64,000 bases of DNA from Chrysemys picta bellii. Taxonomy: Eukaryota; Chordata; Testudines; Emydidae. Numbering within the stretch: the stretch's first letter is position 1; each line of letters begins with the position of its first letter. The notes below the pieces were generated by a model. It did no database searches and was not told the DNA's origin. It worked only from the letters and a program-made list of their open reading frames with translations. The position numbers and the translations under genes were made by a program. This document shows positions 48,693 to 61,659 of this stretch, piece by piece. Where the stretch lies: NCBI RefSeq assembly GCF_011386835.1, contig NW_027052923.1:33001-97000 (forward strand), written 5' to 3'.

Positions 48693-48899
48693 AGATGGCA
48701 GATAAAGAATGGGGAAAAGGGATCTAACACACAAGCAGAGTGATGGTTTGTAAACAGTATATTACTTCCATGATTTTCTTTTGTTTTGTTAATTTCTTGG
48801 GTGGAGTTTAGTGAGGAAGAGATTAGCTAAATGGAAAGCCAAGAGAAGGGAGAGGGAACATTGAAGGCAGTGTTGCCTGCAGTTGTACACGTGTTGGTT

Positions 48900-49240
48900 A
48901 TGCACAGTGAGTGCTATTGGTAGCGATGAGGAGAAGCAGCACTGTCCCTCTTTGGAGCCCACTGCTGCTCAGATTTGGCCCTGCTGTCCAGCCGTCCTGA
49001 TCAGGGGGCCATAACTGAGTGAGTGGTGTTGCGACCTGGTGCCCGGAGGTCCAAGTGCTGCTCAGGTTTGGCTCTGTGGCCCCTCTGTTATGGCGTGGGA
49101 GCTTTGGAGCCAAAATTTAGCCACCTGGTGCATATCCAGTTGCAACACCAAACACCAGGTCGCAACACCACTCCCTCGGTTTTGGTCCTACACTCCCCAT
49201 CATGACAGAGCAGGGGCGGGGCCAAAACTGAGTAGGTAGT
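48900..49240. repeat. GC-rich mosaic repeat related to the hAT miniature at 53707
   Basis: GCGACCTGGTGC and CAGGTCGCAACACCACTCC occur in inverted orientation, and 'GCTCAGGTTTGGC' and 'CATCATGACAGAGCAGGGG' echo the interior of the element at 53707. No clean termini were found. Open frames across 49.1-50.0 kb follow from GC content and are not supported as genes. Confidence 0.35.
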
Positions 49241-50049
49241 GGGGTGGCCAGGGCTGATCTTCCCCGCTGCTGCTGTGGGGCCAGCTCCTGTACCAGGCTC
49301 TCCCCAGGGGCCCACCTGGCTTTGTCCCTCTTCCAGCTGCCCATGTCTACTCTCTGGGATGGGGAGTGACACTGCACTTGGCGGACTGGGCTGGGAGGTA
49401 GGAGGTGAGCCTAGCGTGGGCTGTGGTGGGAATGGCTCCACATGGATTGAGGGTGCCCCTGGCTGAAGGGGGGGCAGAATGAGGATAGGATGACAGGCAG
49501 GTAGAGGGAGACTGAGGTAAAGAGGCTGTGAGGGAGGAGGCCAGCACCCACAGCCAGTCAATGCAGGCAGAGAAAACAGAATTCTGTAGAACACAGTCTG
49601 ATGACATCATTAGTGCTCTCAGATTCCTGCTGCAGAGACCTGCTGAGGCTGCTTCTCTGCCCGCTTGAGAGTTTGGCTGTCTCCTTTCTGCAATAGTGTC
49701 CTTGTCCCAGCCTGCATGGGTCTTAGTCCCACTGGAGAGGAGGGGTGCCACCCCTGCATAGTTGTGGGTCCAGGGGACACTGGGAGGTTGGGGTGGTCTA
49801 TGCAGGGCCTCATCTTTCCTCTTTTCCCTCCATCTCCCTTCATAATGCTGCAATTCTGAGACCACTTCTGTGTCCGCTCTCCTGGCTAGAGAGTTTCTCT
49901 GGCAGAAAGGCTGACTTATACTATAGCATGGTCTTCCTCTACTGCACAGAAGTTGGAGGCTTGAGACCAAGAACAGGAATCCTGTGAGGTGAAACCTTCA
50001 AAGAAGCAGAATTCTAGGTAAATATTTTTCTTCTATCTGGGATATCCTT

Positions 50050-51350
50050 AGTGTAACCCTTTTGTCTGATGGAGTCGGCAGCAACAAGGACTAAGGTTAT
50101 CTAGGGGATAATAGAACTGGCTCAAGCCCCAACCCAGTAATCTGGGGGAATTACACACCACCTCTAAGAAGCAATACATCCACACTCGCAAGCACTGAGT
50201 GTGTGTATGGAAAGGAAAACTTTTAATAAAGGAGGGAAGGAACCTGGCATTACTTTGGGAAAACATCGCAAGCCTGGTTCAAAAAACATGACCATGAGCA
50301 AAACACCCACCCCAAAGTATTTTGGGCATTGTTCTTTTCCTCAGTCTCTCGCCTTGCAGTGTGAAAGTCTGAAAAACAAATGTCCATTTAACATGCCACT
50401 CCCCTCTCCGTTCCCCGCACCCCACTCACAGTTGTTGTCTTTGGTCAGCAAAGACACGGAGGTGTGCCGTGCATTTGTGAGTTCAACTCCCAACCTGGGG
50501 AGGGAGTTTTGAGCAATGCCTCAGCTGGTGCTGTGCTGTTCATTCTGCGTCACTGCCGCTCTGCTGTCACTCATTCTGCCGTGGTTTGCTTTGGCGGCGG
50601 CCGCTCCGCTGTCGCTCACTCTGCTGCCGGCTGCTCCATTGTCATTCACTCAAACGCTGCCCTCTCTACTGCAACCTCTGGGATGTTTTGAGGTCCCACC
50701 ACTTAGTACAGCTCTCCGTTGTTTCAGCTCAGTGGGGAGTCTCTCTGCTAGTACAGGCTGGGCAGTCTTTTTCATCAGAGACACTGTCCCACAGCAGGCC
50801 CAAGACTTAGCACTTAGACCTAGTTACCAGTGATTTCAACTCTAGTGATCCATAACAAAAGACTCTCAGTTGAGTCTAATCAGCTCTGCCATTAAACAGT
50901 GGAGGGAAGAAGGGTCAAGTGACATTTAGGGCTCTTACCAGAGCCCACACCACCAGATAGGAACACCTGTCCTCACCTTCTCTTGTCTCCACTGGACTTT
51001 GGCATCCCTACAAGTCCCTGCTTAGCGAGCACAGTTCAACTGAGGGTGAACGCCTCAACCAGTCCATGCCAAGAACAGTTCTGCTGCCCTTTATTCATAC
51101 AACAAAGATTATACCACTTTAGTAGCCCTGTACCTGATAAAGTGACTTGCAATCCAGCACCTGCCAAAAATAATCATTCAGGCAAAGCAACTCCATTATG
51201 CTGTGCACCTTGGCAGAGTGGGTGTGTTTATGCAAACAAGGTCCTGAAGTCTTCTACCCCAGCTCATCACTTATTCAGACCCTGCTTATATCAATGTGTT
51301 CTGGTTTTAGTTGTTTGTCTTCCATCATTTGGGTCCTCATGAAAGTTTAT
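50050..51350. repeat. Unidentified LTR-like repeat
   Basis: The stretch is GC-richer than the flank, has no sustained coding frame, and contains a minus-strand GAATAAAG polyadenylation-like signal near 51095 and a plus-strand TTTTAATAAAGG near 50220. It resembles turtle LTR-class sequence in texture. I could not locate matching termini or duplications, so this is a weak call. Confidence 0.25.
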
Positions 51351-52356
51351 TAAATAATTTAAAGAAAAAATATTGCAATCAGTAAAATGCAGCAATCTGT
51401 TAGGTCTAAAGACAAGGAGTTCTCCCTCCCACCCCAAATGTATTTCACAGTTTTGGTGATGAGAAGTTTGTGTTCTCATTAAAAGAGGTAGTAGTAAGCA
51501 TTTTTACTGAAAAGTGGGAGCATCTGTGACATTGGAAATGTGGCTGACCAACATGAGAGATTGGTTAATATTTTTCAACTCTTTTTAATGGTGGTTTAAT
51601 AATCAAGGGGAAAATGTGATATAGAAACTAAATACTCAGTTATTTATGAGCAGACTTCAAAACCAACTTTTTTTATTGCAAACAAATTTTAGACACCTCC
51701 AGTTGTCTTATAAGAAGTAGGAAATTGTCAACCATATGGAATTCATGAATACAGCTTCAGATTTAGCAATAAAATTACATTTGGTGGAAGTAGAGCTTGT
51801 TAGCAATTCCACCATTATCTTTATTTACAGGCTGCCAGTCCCTGTTTATAACAGGGAGAGGTTCTTCAAAATCTTCATGGGGAGCCTGCAGGTATATTGT
51901 AAATCTCAGTGGCATTTGAGATTTAGAAAATTGACAGTGAAGTATCAAGAAGATACACTTGACGACTGCATGGGAGGTCTAATCAAAGGAGACTTTAATA
52001 GAAAATACTCTTCATGTCATAATTCTTACAGACAAACTTTAAGCTAGTTGCATACATTGACAAAAAAGATGGAAGATATCATCCTGAATGTATATCAAAC
52101 CCAACTGTATGTATTTATGTAAACACTTTCTAAGACAATGGCTGACTCCCATTACTTATAATGATGCTCAAATGGTAGTTTTATAGAGATGCCTTCTCAA
52201 TCTTTGGGAGAAACTGTTTACAGACATTTCATTTCTTTTAAACTGATTAATTTATTAGGATTTCTAGTTTTGACCTGGTCTCTGTTTTTCTCTTAATAGG
52301 CAAATATTTATTTAAAGTTATTAATCTAAAGGATAGGCAGAAACTAATACTTCCAT

Positions 52357-52425
52357 TAGAGTCAGCGTAGCCTAGTGATTAGAGCAGGGATGGGGAGAGC
52401 CAGGAGACCAGGTTTCATTTACTAG
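52357..52425 (+). repeat. tRNA-like head of an old SINE
   Basis: GTAGCCTAGTGATTAGAGCA fits a pol III A box and is followed by GGGGAGAGCCAGGAGACCAG and GGTTTCATT, a worn B-box region. It resembles ancient MIR/CORE-type or related amniote SINE heads. Confidence 0.4.
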
Positions 52426-52689
52426 TACAAATAGTAGTAACTTTTCCAAGATGTCAGAATGTGCATGTTTTTCAGTTACAGACTTCCAGTCAGTGCTACT
52501 CCAACTCCCTAGAGACAAAAGGTTTCATCTTCTTGCCTGGGAGCATCACACAGATTTACATTTATGTTCTGCTCTGTCACTCTAGGTTTTCTGAACATGG
52601 AGTTAAGCCAGTTAATGATATTGTGTCAGATGCAATCTGTGTGTCTAACCCTATGTCCTGTGATCCACCACTTCAGTACACTACTGACT

Positions 52690-53408
52690 AGGTGACCAAA
52701 TGGCTAGGCAGCAGTTCTGCAGAAAAGGACCTAGGGGTTACAGTGGATGAGAAGCTGGATATGAATCAACAGTGTGTCCTTGTTGCCAAGAAGGCTAACG
52801 GCATTTTGGGCTGTATAAGTAGGGGCATTACCAGCAGATCGAGGGATGTGATCATTCCCCTCTATTTGGCATTGGTGAGGCCTCATCTGGAGTAATGTGT
52901 CCAGTTTTGGGCCCCAGACTACAAGAAGGATGTGGAAAAATTGGAAAGAGTCCAGCAGAGGGCAACAAAAATGATTAGGGGCCTGGAGCACATGACTTAT
53001 GAGAAGAGGCTGAGGGAACTGGGATTGTTTAGTCTGCAGAAGAGACGAATGAGGGGGGATTTGATAGCTGCTTTCAACTACCTGAAAGGGGGTTCCAGAG
53101 AGGATGGATCTAGACCATTCTCAGTGGTACCAGATGACCGAACAAGAAGTAATGGTCTCAAGTTGCAGTGGGGGAGGTTTAGGTTGGATATTAGGAAAAA
53201 CTTTTTCACTAGGAGGGTGGTGAAGCATTGGAATGGGTTACCTAGGGAGGTGGTGCAATCTCCTTCCTTAGAGGTTTTTAAGGTCAGGCTTGACAAAGCC
53301 CTGGCTGGTATGATTTAGTTGGGAATTTGTCCTGCTTTGAGCAAGGGGTTGGACTAGATGACCTCCAGAGGTCCCTTCCAACCCTGATATTCTATGATTC
53401 TATGATAC
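52690..53408 (+). mobile_element. CR1 LINE, 5'-truncated 3' end
   Basis: The fragment encodes the C-terminal end of the CR1 ORF2 protein in one frame: 'AEKDLGVTVDEKLDM', LVAKKANGILGCISRGI, LYLALVRPHLE, then a TAA at about 52893 (the usual residue there is a tyrosine), and again [48 protein letters not shown] to a natural stop near 53318. The 3' UTR ends in ATTCTATGATTCTATGAT, the CR1 terminal octamer repeat. One nonsense change over about 0.6 kb marks it as relatively young. 5' truncation is usual for CR1. Confidence 0.92.
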
Positions 53409-53706
53409 AACCTGTTGGTGCAGCAACAGAGCATCTGGATAGTTGTGTGCCTTGATGCCTCAAGACCATGCTCAGAGGCTATGAGCTAGTTACGTTGTGA
53501 GAACGCCAGCTTGGTGCAATACCCCAGTCAAGTCCCTAGCTTGCTGCATAGATGCCTCAGTTCTGGTGAGTCTGATGCCGGACACTTGAGATCGCAAGAA
53601 GGAGAATCCTGTGAGAGATCATCTGCAGAAAGCAGAGTTACAGTAAGTAATTACTTCTGTATTGGTCCCATCTAGACTTTGCTCTAGGCTCAATGTCCCC
53701 TTACAT

Positions 53707-54302
53707 TAGGGTTTCTCAACCTTTAGGTTGTGACACAAATTTGGGTTATGGGAATGTGTCCAAGGGTTGCATGGGAGGTCCTGGGGGCGGGGGGGGTGTG
53801 TGTTGCAAAACCCATCCTGTGCTCTGGTCCTGTGAGGCTGGCTAGATTTGGCTCCCAGCCCCACTCGTTGCAACCTGGTGCACAGGGTTGCAGCACTGCT
53901 CCCCTCTGTCATGATGTCACGGGAATGCTGACCAGGCCAAATTTGAATGAGAGACACTGCATCCCCATCCGCCACATTGGAATGCCACTCTCACAAATTT
54001 GGCTTGGCCAACTCCCCCATCAGGAGAGCCAGGCCAAACCTGAGCAGTGCTGCAACTCAGGGGGTCTTCATGTTTGAAGCAGGAAACCAAGCCCAGCCAG
54101 CCCCACAGGACAGGAGCTGCAGGAACCCCCGCTACAGTGTGCACAGTGTACTTATTTAGTGCCTATTACATTAATGTGTATACTGTTGGTAAGAAATATA
54201 TAGTAAGGCAAATGTTTTTTGCACTAAAGCTATTAACTGGGTCACAACAGGCCATCAAGATTTACAAATGGGTTCTGAGCCCCACAATGTCAAGAACCAT
54301 TG
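53707..54302. mobile_element. hAT-type non-autonomous element
   Basis: The left end TAGGGTTTCTCAACC and complemented right end CAATGGTTCTTGACA are imperfect inverted termini of the hAT 'GGTTCTCAA' kind. The 8-base flanks CCTTACAT and CCTTAGAT differ at one position. The interior is GC-rich, with no intact gene. Shares its terminal type with 58370. Confidence 0.75.
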
Positions 54303-54830
54303 CCTTAGATGCTCCATAGTGGCCACTGTGGGATTTAAATGCTGTACTGCTTCCAGCCCAAGCATTCCTCGACTTCACTCTGGAGAAGACTAGTTAATTA
54401 TGACGAGATGCCTGCTGACAGGTCATTGTAGCTAAACATATTTTTCAGCGCTGGGAACTTTTCACCAGGGTGAAAATCACTGCTAGTCATGGTTGAATCA
54501 TTTATTGTGAATAAACTAGACAGTGAATTTAGCCAGGTTTTTTTTCTATTTGTTTCTGTAGATGTGTCTACTCATAAGCATTTGCTGAATAGACCTAGCA
54601 AATAATTTTGAGCCTATAGATTAATCATAGACTGTTTGCTATGACTGTTGTTTGTTGCACAAGATTGGTTAGTTGACTCTTATGTTGTTTTCTCCTCTGT
54701 ACCTGGCCTGCTTAAAAGTTTAAGTAGACAAAGAATAAAGAATGGTGGAAAAACATATAGCAAATAATGAATAGAGAATGTTTGTACAGAAATAGTTTTG
54801 TTCTTATGTAAATATGAATATTCCTATGGG

Positions 54831-55005
54831 GGGGAAGGGATAGCTCAGTGGTTTGAGCATTGGCTTGCTAAACCCAGGGTTGTGAGTTCAATCCGTGAGG
54901 GGGCCACTTAGGGATCTGGGGCAAAATCAGTACTTGGTCCTGCTAGTGAAGGCAGGGGGCTGGACTTGATGACCTCTCAGGGTCCCTTCCAGTTCTATGC
55001 GATAG
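54831..55005 (+). mobile_element. tRNA-headed SINE with CR1-like tail
   Basis: GGATAGCTCAGTGGTTTGAG (A box) and GTGAGTTCAATCC (B box) are intact, and the body GGGGGCCACTTAGGGATCTG leads to a tail with GGACTTGATGACCTCTCAGG. The tail end has drifted from the CR1 consensus compared with the copy at 34739. Confidence 0.85.
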
Positions 55006-55394
55006 ATATATCTCCATATATTATTATAACAGCCATTCTCCAAACATTTGTGAGAACAAAAATATGTTTAACAAATACAAGGAACAAATTTGGTAGACTA
55101 GTCAGTGGTCCAGAATAGAAACAAATGTTTGTGATTTCTGTTTTGTCACTAAACCACCAGCTCTAGTACCTATTATAATTAACATTAATAAAGAAGATAA
55201 TCTGGGATGGTTTTCCCTTTAATTGGACATCACATTTCACATGATCTTTCTATTCTAGGATTTAGGGTTGAATGGGGAATGACTAATAATATTTTCTGGT
55301 TTCTGCTTTCCTTTTTTCCTCTTCCGAAATCATTAGTTGTTATTCTTTACCCCTATATAACATCTTTCTTCCAAAAAATCTTGAAATGCTTTGT

Positions 55395-55530
55395 GGATAT
55401 GTATTCTATAAATGTGGAAACTAGAATTGAGAAAGGTTAAATGATTTGCCCAGACCTTAGTGTCATTTCAAGTCAATGCCAGAGTCTGAACTGAAATTCA
55501 GCTCTCTTGACTCCTACTTTTGGGTTAAAC
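55395..55530 (+). repeat. MIR/CORE-like SINE relic
   Basis: The run of 'GAAACTAGAATTGAGAAAGG', TTTGCCCAGA and 'CAGAGTCTGAACTGAAATTC' follows the MIR core order (GGAAACTGAGG, TTGCCCAAGG, AGAGCCGGGATT) at low identity. Confidence 0.4.
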
Positions 55531-55827
55531 AAACATATCTATTTCATTTGCCTGTGTGTTCCTGTATTATTGGTTGTTATAGTTATTGTATTATGGAACT
55601 GTGTACATCAGAAGTTTTAATAGTCAGGTACCAGAAAACATTTTGTTGGTCTCATGCCAATGCTAAGGAAACTCAAGTTAGGCTATAGGCTTGATTGAGA
55701 CTACAAATAAACTCCAATTCTTAAGGCAGACATTGGGTAAGAGAGAGTAGTTTATATTTATTTAAGGACCTGATTACCAATTCAACATATTTTAGGGTTT
55801 TTTTCCCCCTTTGTATGCTTAAATTGT

Positions 55828-55919
55828 GATTCTTATATAATTTTTTTTTCAGTCTGATTTATTTTAGCTTTTTCTAAAGTAAATCAGGCTGAAAGAAAAA
55901 TAAAATTTATATAAGAATC
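55828..55919. repeat. Long AT-rich hairpin
   Basis: Left arm begins GATTCTTATATAA and the right arm ends with its complement. Pairing resumes with CAGTCTGATTTATTTTA against TAAAGTAAATCAGGCTG around a short loop (about 8 bases), for arms near 40 bases with a few mismatches and an indel. It could be a miniature transposon or a precursor-like RNA hairpin. Confidence 0.7.
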
Positions 55920-57164
55920 GCAGGCTGATTTCCCTTACCATGAATGGAAGTTTATTTACTTTATTAAAGATAACAATAGTAATATACTAAAAAGTACGAA
56001 TAGTCTGATATGACCACCTTTTAAGCATATCACCCAATATAACAAGAGGGATCCAGGGTGATAACTGGAAAATGTAAACTCTTAAATTTACATTTTTGTT
56101 ATTACTAAATTATTATTACTTTTTCTGTTGAAAAGATCCACCAAATTGTATGTATGGCTGGGGATTAAAGATTGTCACAGTACAAAACAAACAATATTAT
56201 TCTATTGTTTTACTTATTAGGTGTAGTCTCTGAATAATTTTAATGACAAAAGAGTAGAGAAAATGCTTTTATGGTTGATAGAGGTCATGTTTGTTTTCCA
56301 TTAAAGGAGCCATAGTAGAAGAATTGGATTTGGCATTTGTAGGCTATGGTATACTGTTGCTCTGCAGAATTTGTAAGAATATGGAAATCTGTGACTTCTG
56401 AACTGCTGTTTCATCATGGCAATGATTGAATTTGAAAATCTACTCTACTTCCTGCATCTGGTAAACATTTAGGCATGACAGCTCTTCAGGGGAAGTAAGA
56501 CAGTCTCCTTAAAATCTCTAATCATCCTTCCATAAACACAAATTGAAGCTTTACATACTTATACTCACTGCCACAGTAAAATCTATGCATGGCTGCACAA
56601 GGCAACAGTATGCTGCAAATGCTACCCTTCCATTTGTGAATTGTTTGCAGTAGGCATGAACTGCCTTTTGGAATGGGAATGCTTTTTTTTGGCCACCTTC
56701 CTCTGAGATCATGAGTTGGGAGAAACTGTGCATATATTGGGTAGATGAGATCAGCAGAAAAAAATATAGTAATAAAATCAATAAATCATGCATAAATGCC
56801 TTTTTCTGAGTGAAATACCTTACCAAGAGCCCATGTAAAGCTTTCATAAATTATACTCTTTGAATTATTATAATCTTGTAGATACTAGAGACTTTTTTCT
56901 GTGCTGAGTTTGAAAAACCGTGGTGTTCAATGACCTGATATTCCTGTATTGCAATGTCAATTTCACCCAAAAGAGCCATGAGAGGCAAAATGGAAAATGA
57001 GTCAAAGAAGAAAATTGTGCGTGTATATGTATGATACAATAAATTAGTTGTACAAGCAAAATAATGCACAACTAGTTTTTGAAATTGTATGGTCATTTCT
57101 GAAAAAAAAATTAGAACATGCATATACTTCTTACAAAGGTTTTAATGTATTATTTTAATATTTC

Positions 57165-57360
57165 CTCCACTTTGACCTGAAGATCTCAACGTTTTTACAA
57201 AAGTGAGTAAGTACCATTAATCCTTATTTGAAGATGGGTAAACTGAGGCCTGGATAGCTCAAGTGACTTGTCCAAGATCATACTGTGAGTGAATGGCAAA
57301 GTGGGAAACAGAACCTCAGGTTTTCTGACTGGTAGTCTGCAGATGGTATGTTCAGCTCTG
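57165..57360 (+). repeat. MIR/CORE-like SINE relic
   Basis: GATGGGTAAACTGAGGCCTG, 'CAAGTGACTTGTCCAAGATC' and 'AGAACCTCAGGTTTTCTGAC' follow the conserved MIR core. It is clearly older than the tRNA-headed SINEs here. Confidence 0.5.
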
Positions 57361-58369
57361 TTAGGATCTCATCTCTCATCTCTGTTCGGATGAGCTCCAG
57401 AATGTTTACAACACTTAGAAATTCAAAAATCTGGCTGACAACAGTTAGTCCAGGTAGCATACTCCAATGTTATCTTCGAATGATACCTGAAGGTAGGTAT
57501 ATGTACACTTCTAAAACAGTGATAAATGGTGGAAAGTACTTCTTCTGACATAAATAGCAGCACCAATTCAACAGCATGAAGTGTTATTTAGGGGAGTAAG
57601 TGCTATTGATATGCTGCAAATATTTACAGTAAACAGATGAGGACAGGTGCAAACAATTTTCTGTGTGGAAAATCAAATATAACTGTAATGATATATGATG
57701 GGATAGCAGATGTTCAGCAGGCCAAGTTCCATTTTCTATAATTAACATGTTCTGTACTTAATAGTAGCTTTCACTGACCTCCTGAAACTCTACTTTGATG
57801 CTTAATAAAAACAGAAGTAATTTAAGTGTAACAAAATGACATTTTATTGAAACATGTCTTGCTTGTGGGTATATTTTGCTGACAGATTGGAATGTGTATT
57901 GCTTCATTGTTATGACTTAATACTAAAGTCATTAACATTCTGTGTGATAATTCATAAAGTCACCTATTTATGGTACGGTAAAGAAGAAAGTCATCATTTT
58001 TTGTAGCAAAGGACTTCTGACTGTGCAAATTAATTAAACATAATATTAAAGTTGTTCTAATCTGATATATTCATTTTTATCTGTGTTAAATGTGGTCAAA
58101 TGTTTTCCTGAAAACTATTGCCATATGCACTAAATGCTTTTTTTTTATTTGTGTAAAACTTTTCCTCAAGGAAGAATAGGAAATGGATTGCATTGCACAG
58201 AAATCTCAGAAAAATGAGAACCAAAGGATAATATCCTAACCCCAGTGAAGTCGGTGGGAGTTTTGCCATTGAGTTCACTAGATTGAGGATTTAATCAAAT
58301 GCATACTATTCTAGGATAGTGCTTATAAATCCAGATAATACCCATCAACCTATATTTAATCATCTAAAC

Positions 58370-58758
58370 CAGCGGTTCTCAAACTGGGGTCTGCGAAGGT
58401 ATTCCAGGGAGTCCACGAGTCATGTCCGGGGCCACCGGCCGTGCTGATCAACTCCTCCCCCTCACTCCGAGTGCCTCCTGCACGCCACGGAACAGCTGTT
58501 CAGCAGTGTGCAGGAGGCGCTAGGAGGGAGAGGGAGGAGCGGGGAAGGGCAGAAAGAGGTGGGGACGAGGAGGGGCAGGGGTGGAGCGTGGGTGGGAAGA
58601 GGTGGGGTGGGGCCTTGGGGTAAGGATGGAGTGGAAGTGTGGCGAGGGGCAGAGCGGAGGTTGAGCACCACCCATGGAAAATTAAAAGCTGGCTTGGGGG
58701 GTCCGCAAAAAAAAATAAAAATGGGGGTTCTCGGGTTGCTAAAATTTGAGAACCACTG
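58370..58758. mobile_element. hAT-type non-autonomous element
   Basis: The left end CAGCGGTTCTCAAAC and the complemented right end CAGTGGTTCTCAAA are classic hAT-type termini. The flanks (ATCTAAAC, CTCTTAAA) are only partly alike, so the target duplication has decayed. The 389-bp interior is GC- and purine-rich with no gene. Confidence 0.75.
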
Positions 58759-59394
58759 CTCTTAAACCATACATTCTGAATTCATATTTGCGCCCCTTCA
58801 TTCAAGCATGGATATCTGTTTGGAATTGACTTGCAGAGTTTGCTTCTGTTGCTGACTTTGTTCCCTGTCTTATGCACGTCTGTGTAAAGACATTCTGCCT
58901 GGACTTTCTCCTACTATTTCTACACAATTGTTTCCTGAGCATGGTTTAGAATGAGTAGCTCTTGTAAACATCTTATTTGCATAAATCATTTTTTTTCTTT
59001 TTAACAAGAATTCAAGGCCGTAGAACATTGTTAACTCTGTAACTGTGGTCATGAGCAGGATGGATATGCCTATTAATAAAATAACTGTAATTTACAAGGT
59101 GTTTAAAGCTCTGTTAGGAGCCTGTTGTAAATAGTGTTTTACCTCTGACATCCTTTCTTTCCTGACCTCTTCCCACATTCCCACAGAGCGGTCAAATTTT
59201 TGTAGCTCTCTTCATAATTCAGACAACAGACAAATGAATAATACTTAAATAATGAGAGAACCAGTAAAAATTTCAACAAAATTATTTGTATTGAAGTGCT
59301 GTCCCTCATTCCTCTTTCTCCTCTTTCACACCAGCTGTCGTGCAGGAATTTCAAGAGAACTCACTGCAATATGAAATTCCAGGAGACTATGTGG

Positions 59395-60030
59395 GATCAG
59401 GACACACAATGGGCAGGCAGCTGGAGAATTGAAAGTGGGTAGGAGAAGGGAATGAGATGAGGAAACAGTTTTCATGGTAGAAAGTGAGAGGAAGGAGTAA
59501 CTGTCTTCAGGAAATCAGATTGGGTAAGAGGGAGAAGGAGCAGCTTTCAGGAGTGAGAGGAGAGAGGAATAGAATGGGGGAGGGAACAAAGGAGAAGAGA
59601 GCAGACTTCAGGCAGGGAGGAGGAAGTTTTTGGATAGGGTGGTGGTTGTGTCAGTGCAAACCAGTCTTGCCTCTGAGCTGCTTTGTTCAGAGTTTGCAGA
59701 ATAGAGCTGTGCTAAGAGGCAGAGGGGGATGTGACCTGGGCATGGACAGGGAGAGTTGGACCCTGAAGGAGAGCGCCATCTGGACTTTTTTTGCCTGCTG
59801 CTTGCTTCACAGCTACTGGATATCCTAAGACGAAGCCAGGAACAGGCCTGCCACTGAACTGCAGAATCTGCCAAAGGCGAGGGTAGGGGAGAGACCCTGT
59901 TTGGAGAAGGGAGAGATTTGGCTATTGACAGTGGTGAGAGTTAGCACACACATGGTTTCATCTGCTAGGGGTCACAGAGGCAATTCCATAGACACTAGCG
60001 GGGGAGCGAGGGAGGAAGGAAAAAAGAAAA
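59395..60030 (+). repeat. Purine-rich tract region
   Basis: The plus strand is dominated by G and A over about 600 bases, with repeated GGAGAAGAG- and GAGGAAG-like words. Such polypurine runs can adopt triplex structure. I see no gene or known repeat in it. Confidence 0.4.
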
Positions 60031-60499
60031 GTGAAGAGGACTGGAAGAAACTCTTAACATATTGACCTCTTCTTCATTTTTTGGCTGTGACATCAACCTT
60101 TATAGTAATTTACTCTGTAAATATTTCACAGCCAAAGACACTGGTCCCACAGTCAGTGCTTTGTTTGCCCACAAACTGATCCCTGCTGTCTTGCACCTTT
60201 GAACATACTTATTAATAAAAATCATGAACACCGAGTTTCACAAAGTACAATCGCTTTGTCCATACAGAAAAGGTGTGCAGCGCACACTTTGGGTCTAACT
60301 CTGTGCTTGACTAAGCCAATGGGTTGCACAGGTGTAACAGAGATTTCTCTCCTCTTTCTTCTTTTTGCCTTCCTTTTGATTGTGAACTCTTCAGGGGAGA
60401 AGCTGTATATAGCACTGTTTCTTAAACAGAGCTGACTTTGTAGTAGTTCCTGGACAAGTAACTGTATGCAAGGCAACTATTTGTTTGTAATAAAGTAGC

Positions 60500-60722
60500 A
60501 TCTAAAGACCCTGACAGACAATGGAACCCCAGTGTCTTAAGTGCTCTGCAAACACATAGTAAGAGGCCATCCCTGTCACAAAGACATTGCAAGCTAAACA
60601 GACAATAAATAGAGAGGAGAAGTGACTTGCCTGAGATAACACATCAGGTTAGTGGCCAAGTCAGGAATAGAACTCAGATCTGGTTCCCAGTGCAGTACCC
60701 TATCCACTGGATCATGTAGCCA
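60500..60722 (+). repeat. Old interspersed repeat, MIR/CORE-like
   Basis: The order 'GTGCTCTGCAAACACATAGT', GAGAAGTGACTTGCCTGAG, 'GTCAGGAATAGAACTCAGAT' and 'CAGTACCCTATCCACTGGAT' is that of a widely shared ancient amniote repeat, also fragmentary at 48588. Nearly full-length here. Confidence 0.5.
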
Positions 60723-61659
60723 GACTTGACCCTTCATTGTAATAAATGCTCTCCTTAATACAAACTTATTTTTATTGCCAAGAAACCAATATTTAACAGC
60801 TATATCTTAACAGAATTTACAGAAAAATGGTTACCTGTTAGATTGGGCTAGGCTCGCTTATACATTTTCAAATCCATATATCAGACTGACAAGTGCTTGT
60901 GCACATTGCTCTTTTTGTATTGGAAATACATTTACACATGCTTTCTCTTTTACAGATTCCCTTTATTTTTCATGAACCTCCTAATCAGAGCACATAAATA
61001 AAGATTAAAACACTATTGCTTCTGAATAAATGTGTCCCTACTCTGTAGAAGACTGGCTGAAATGAGTGCTTGCCATTTATAAATCCCATGAATATTCTTT
61101 AAATTATATGAGCCTTACAAATGATGGCAGCTTTTGATGTAGGGTACTTTAGTTTAATTGGAAAACAGTTTTCAGTAGCTTTAGAAACTACAGAATGCGA
61201 TCAAGTACAGGTAAAAGATAACCACTAGTATTTTTAAAGTGCTTATTTCTTTGTAGCTATTTAGTTTTGGAACTATGGTGGTTCCAACCACAACGATGTG
61301 CAGAAACACATTTTTCAAAGATATGAGTCTTTATTTTACTTGTAAATATAGGAATACTTTCAAAAATACTTGAGCTTCTCACATTATTTATAGGTTTGAA
61401 CTTGATATGCCTCAGTTTCCATAAGTTCTTGATCAGGCAACTATGAAATAAGCAGTAGGTAAGAGAGAACTTATCACACATATAACTCCCTTAGGCTCTT
61501 CCTCCATTATTCCTTCATTTTGTCCTCCTTAGTCTTTTATACACAAAAAAGGAAGTTATAAGCCCAGTGTTATTGAACAGATGTTGCTCCCCCGTGCTCC
61601 CATATAAAAATTTTCGATGCCCCTTCTGCACATGGAGAATTATTGAGGTGCAATGTGAG

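Noticed and set aside
49088..50000. Long frames on both strands (up to 207 codons)
   Set aside because: They sit in a GC-rich repeat mosaic, overlap each other, and are proline-rich without domains.
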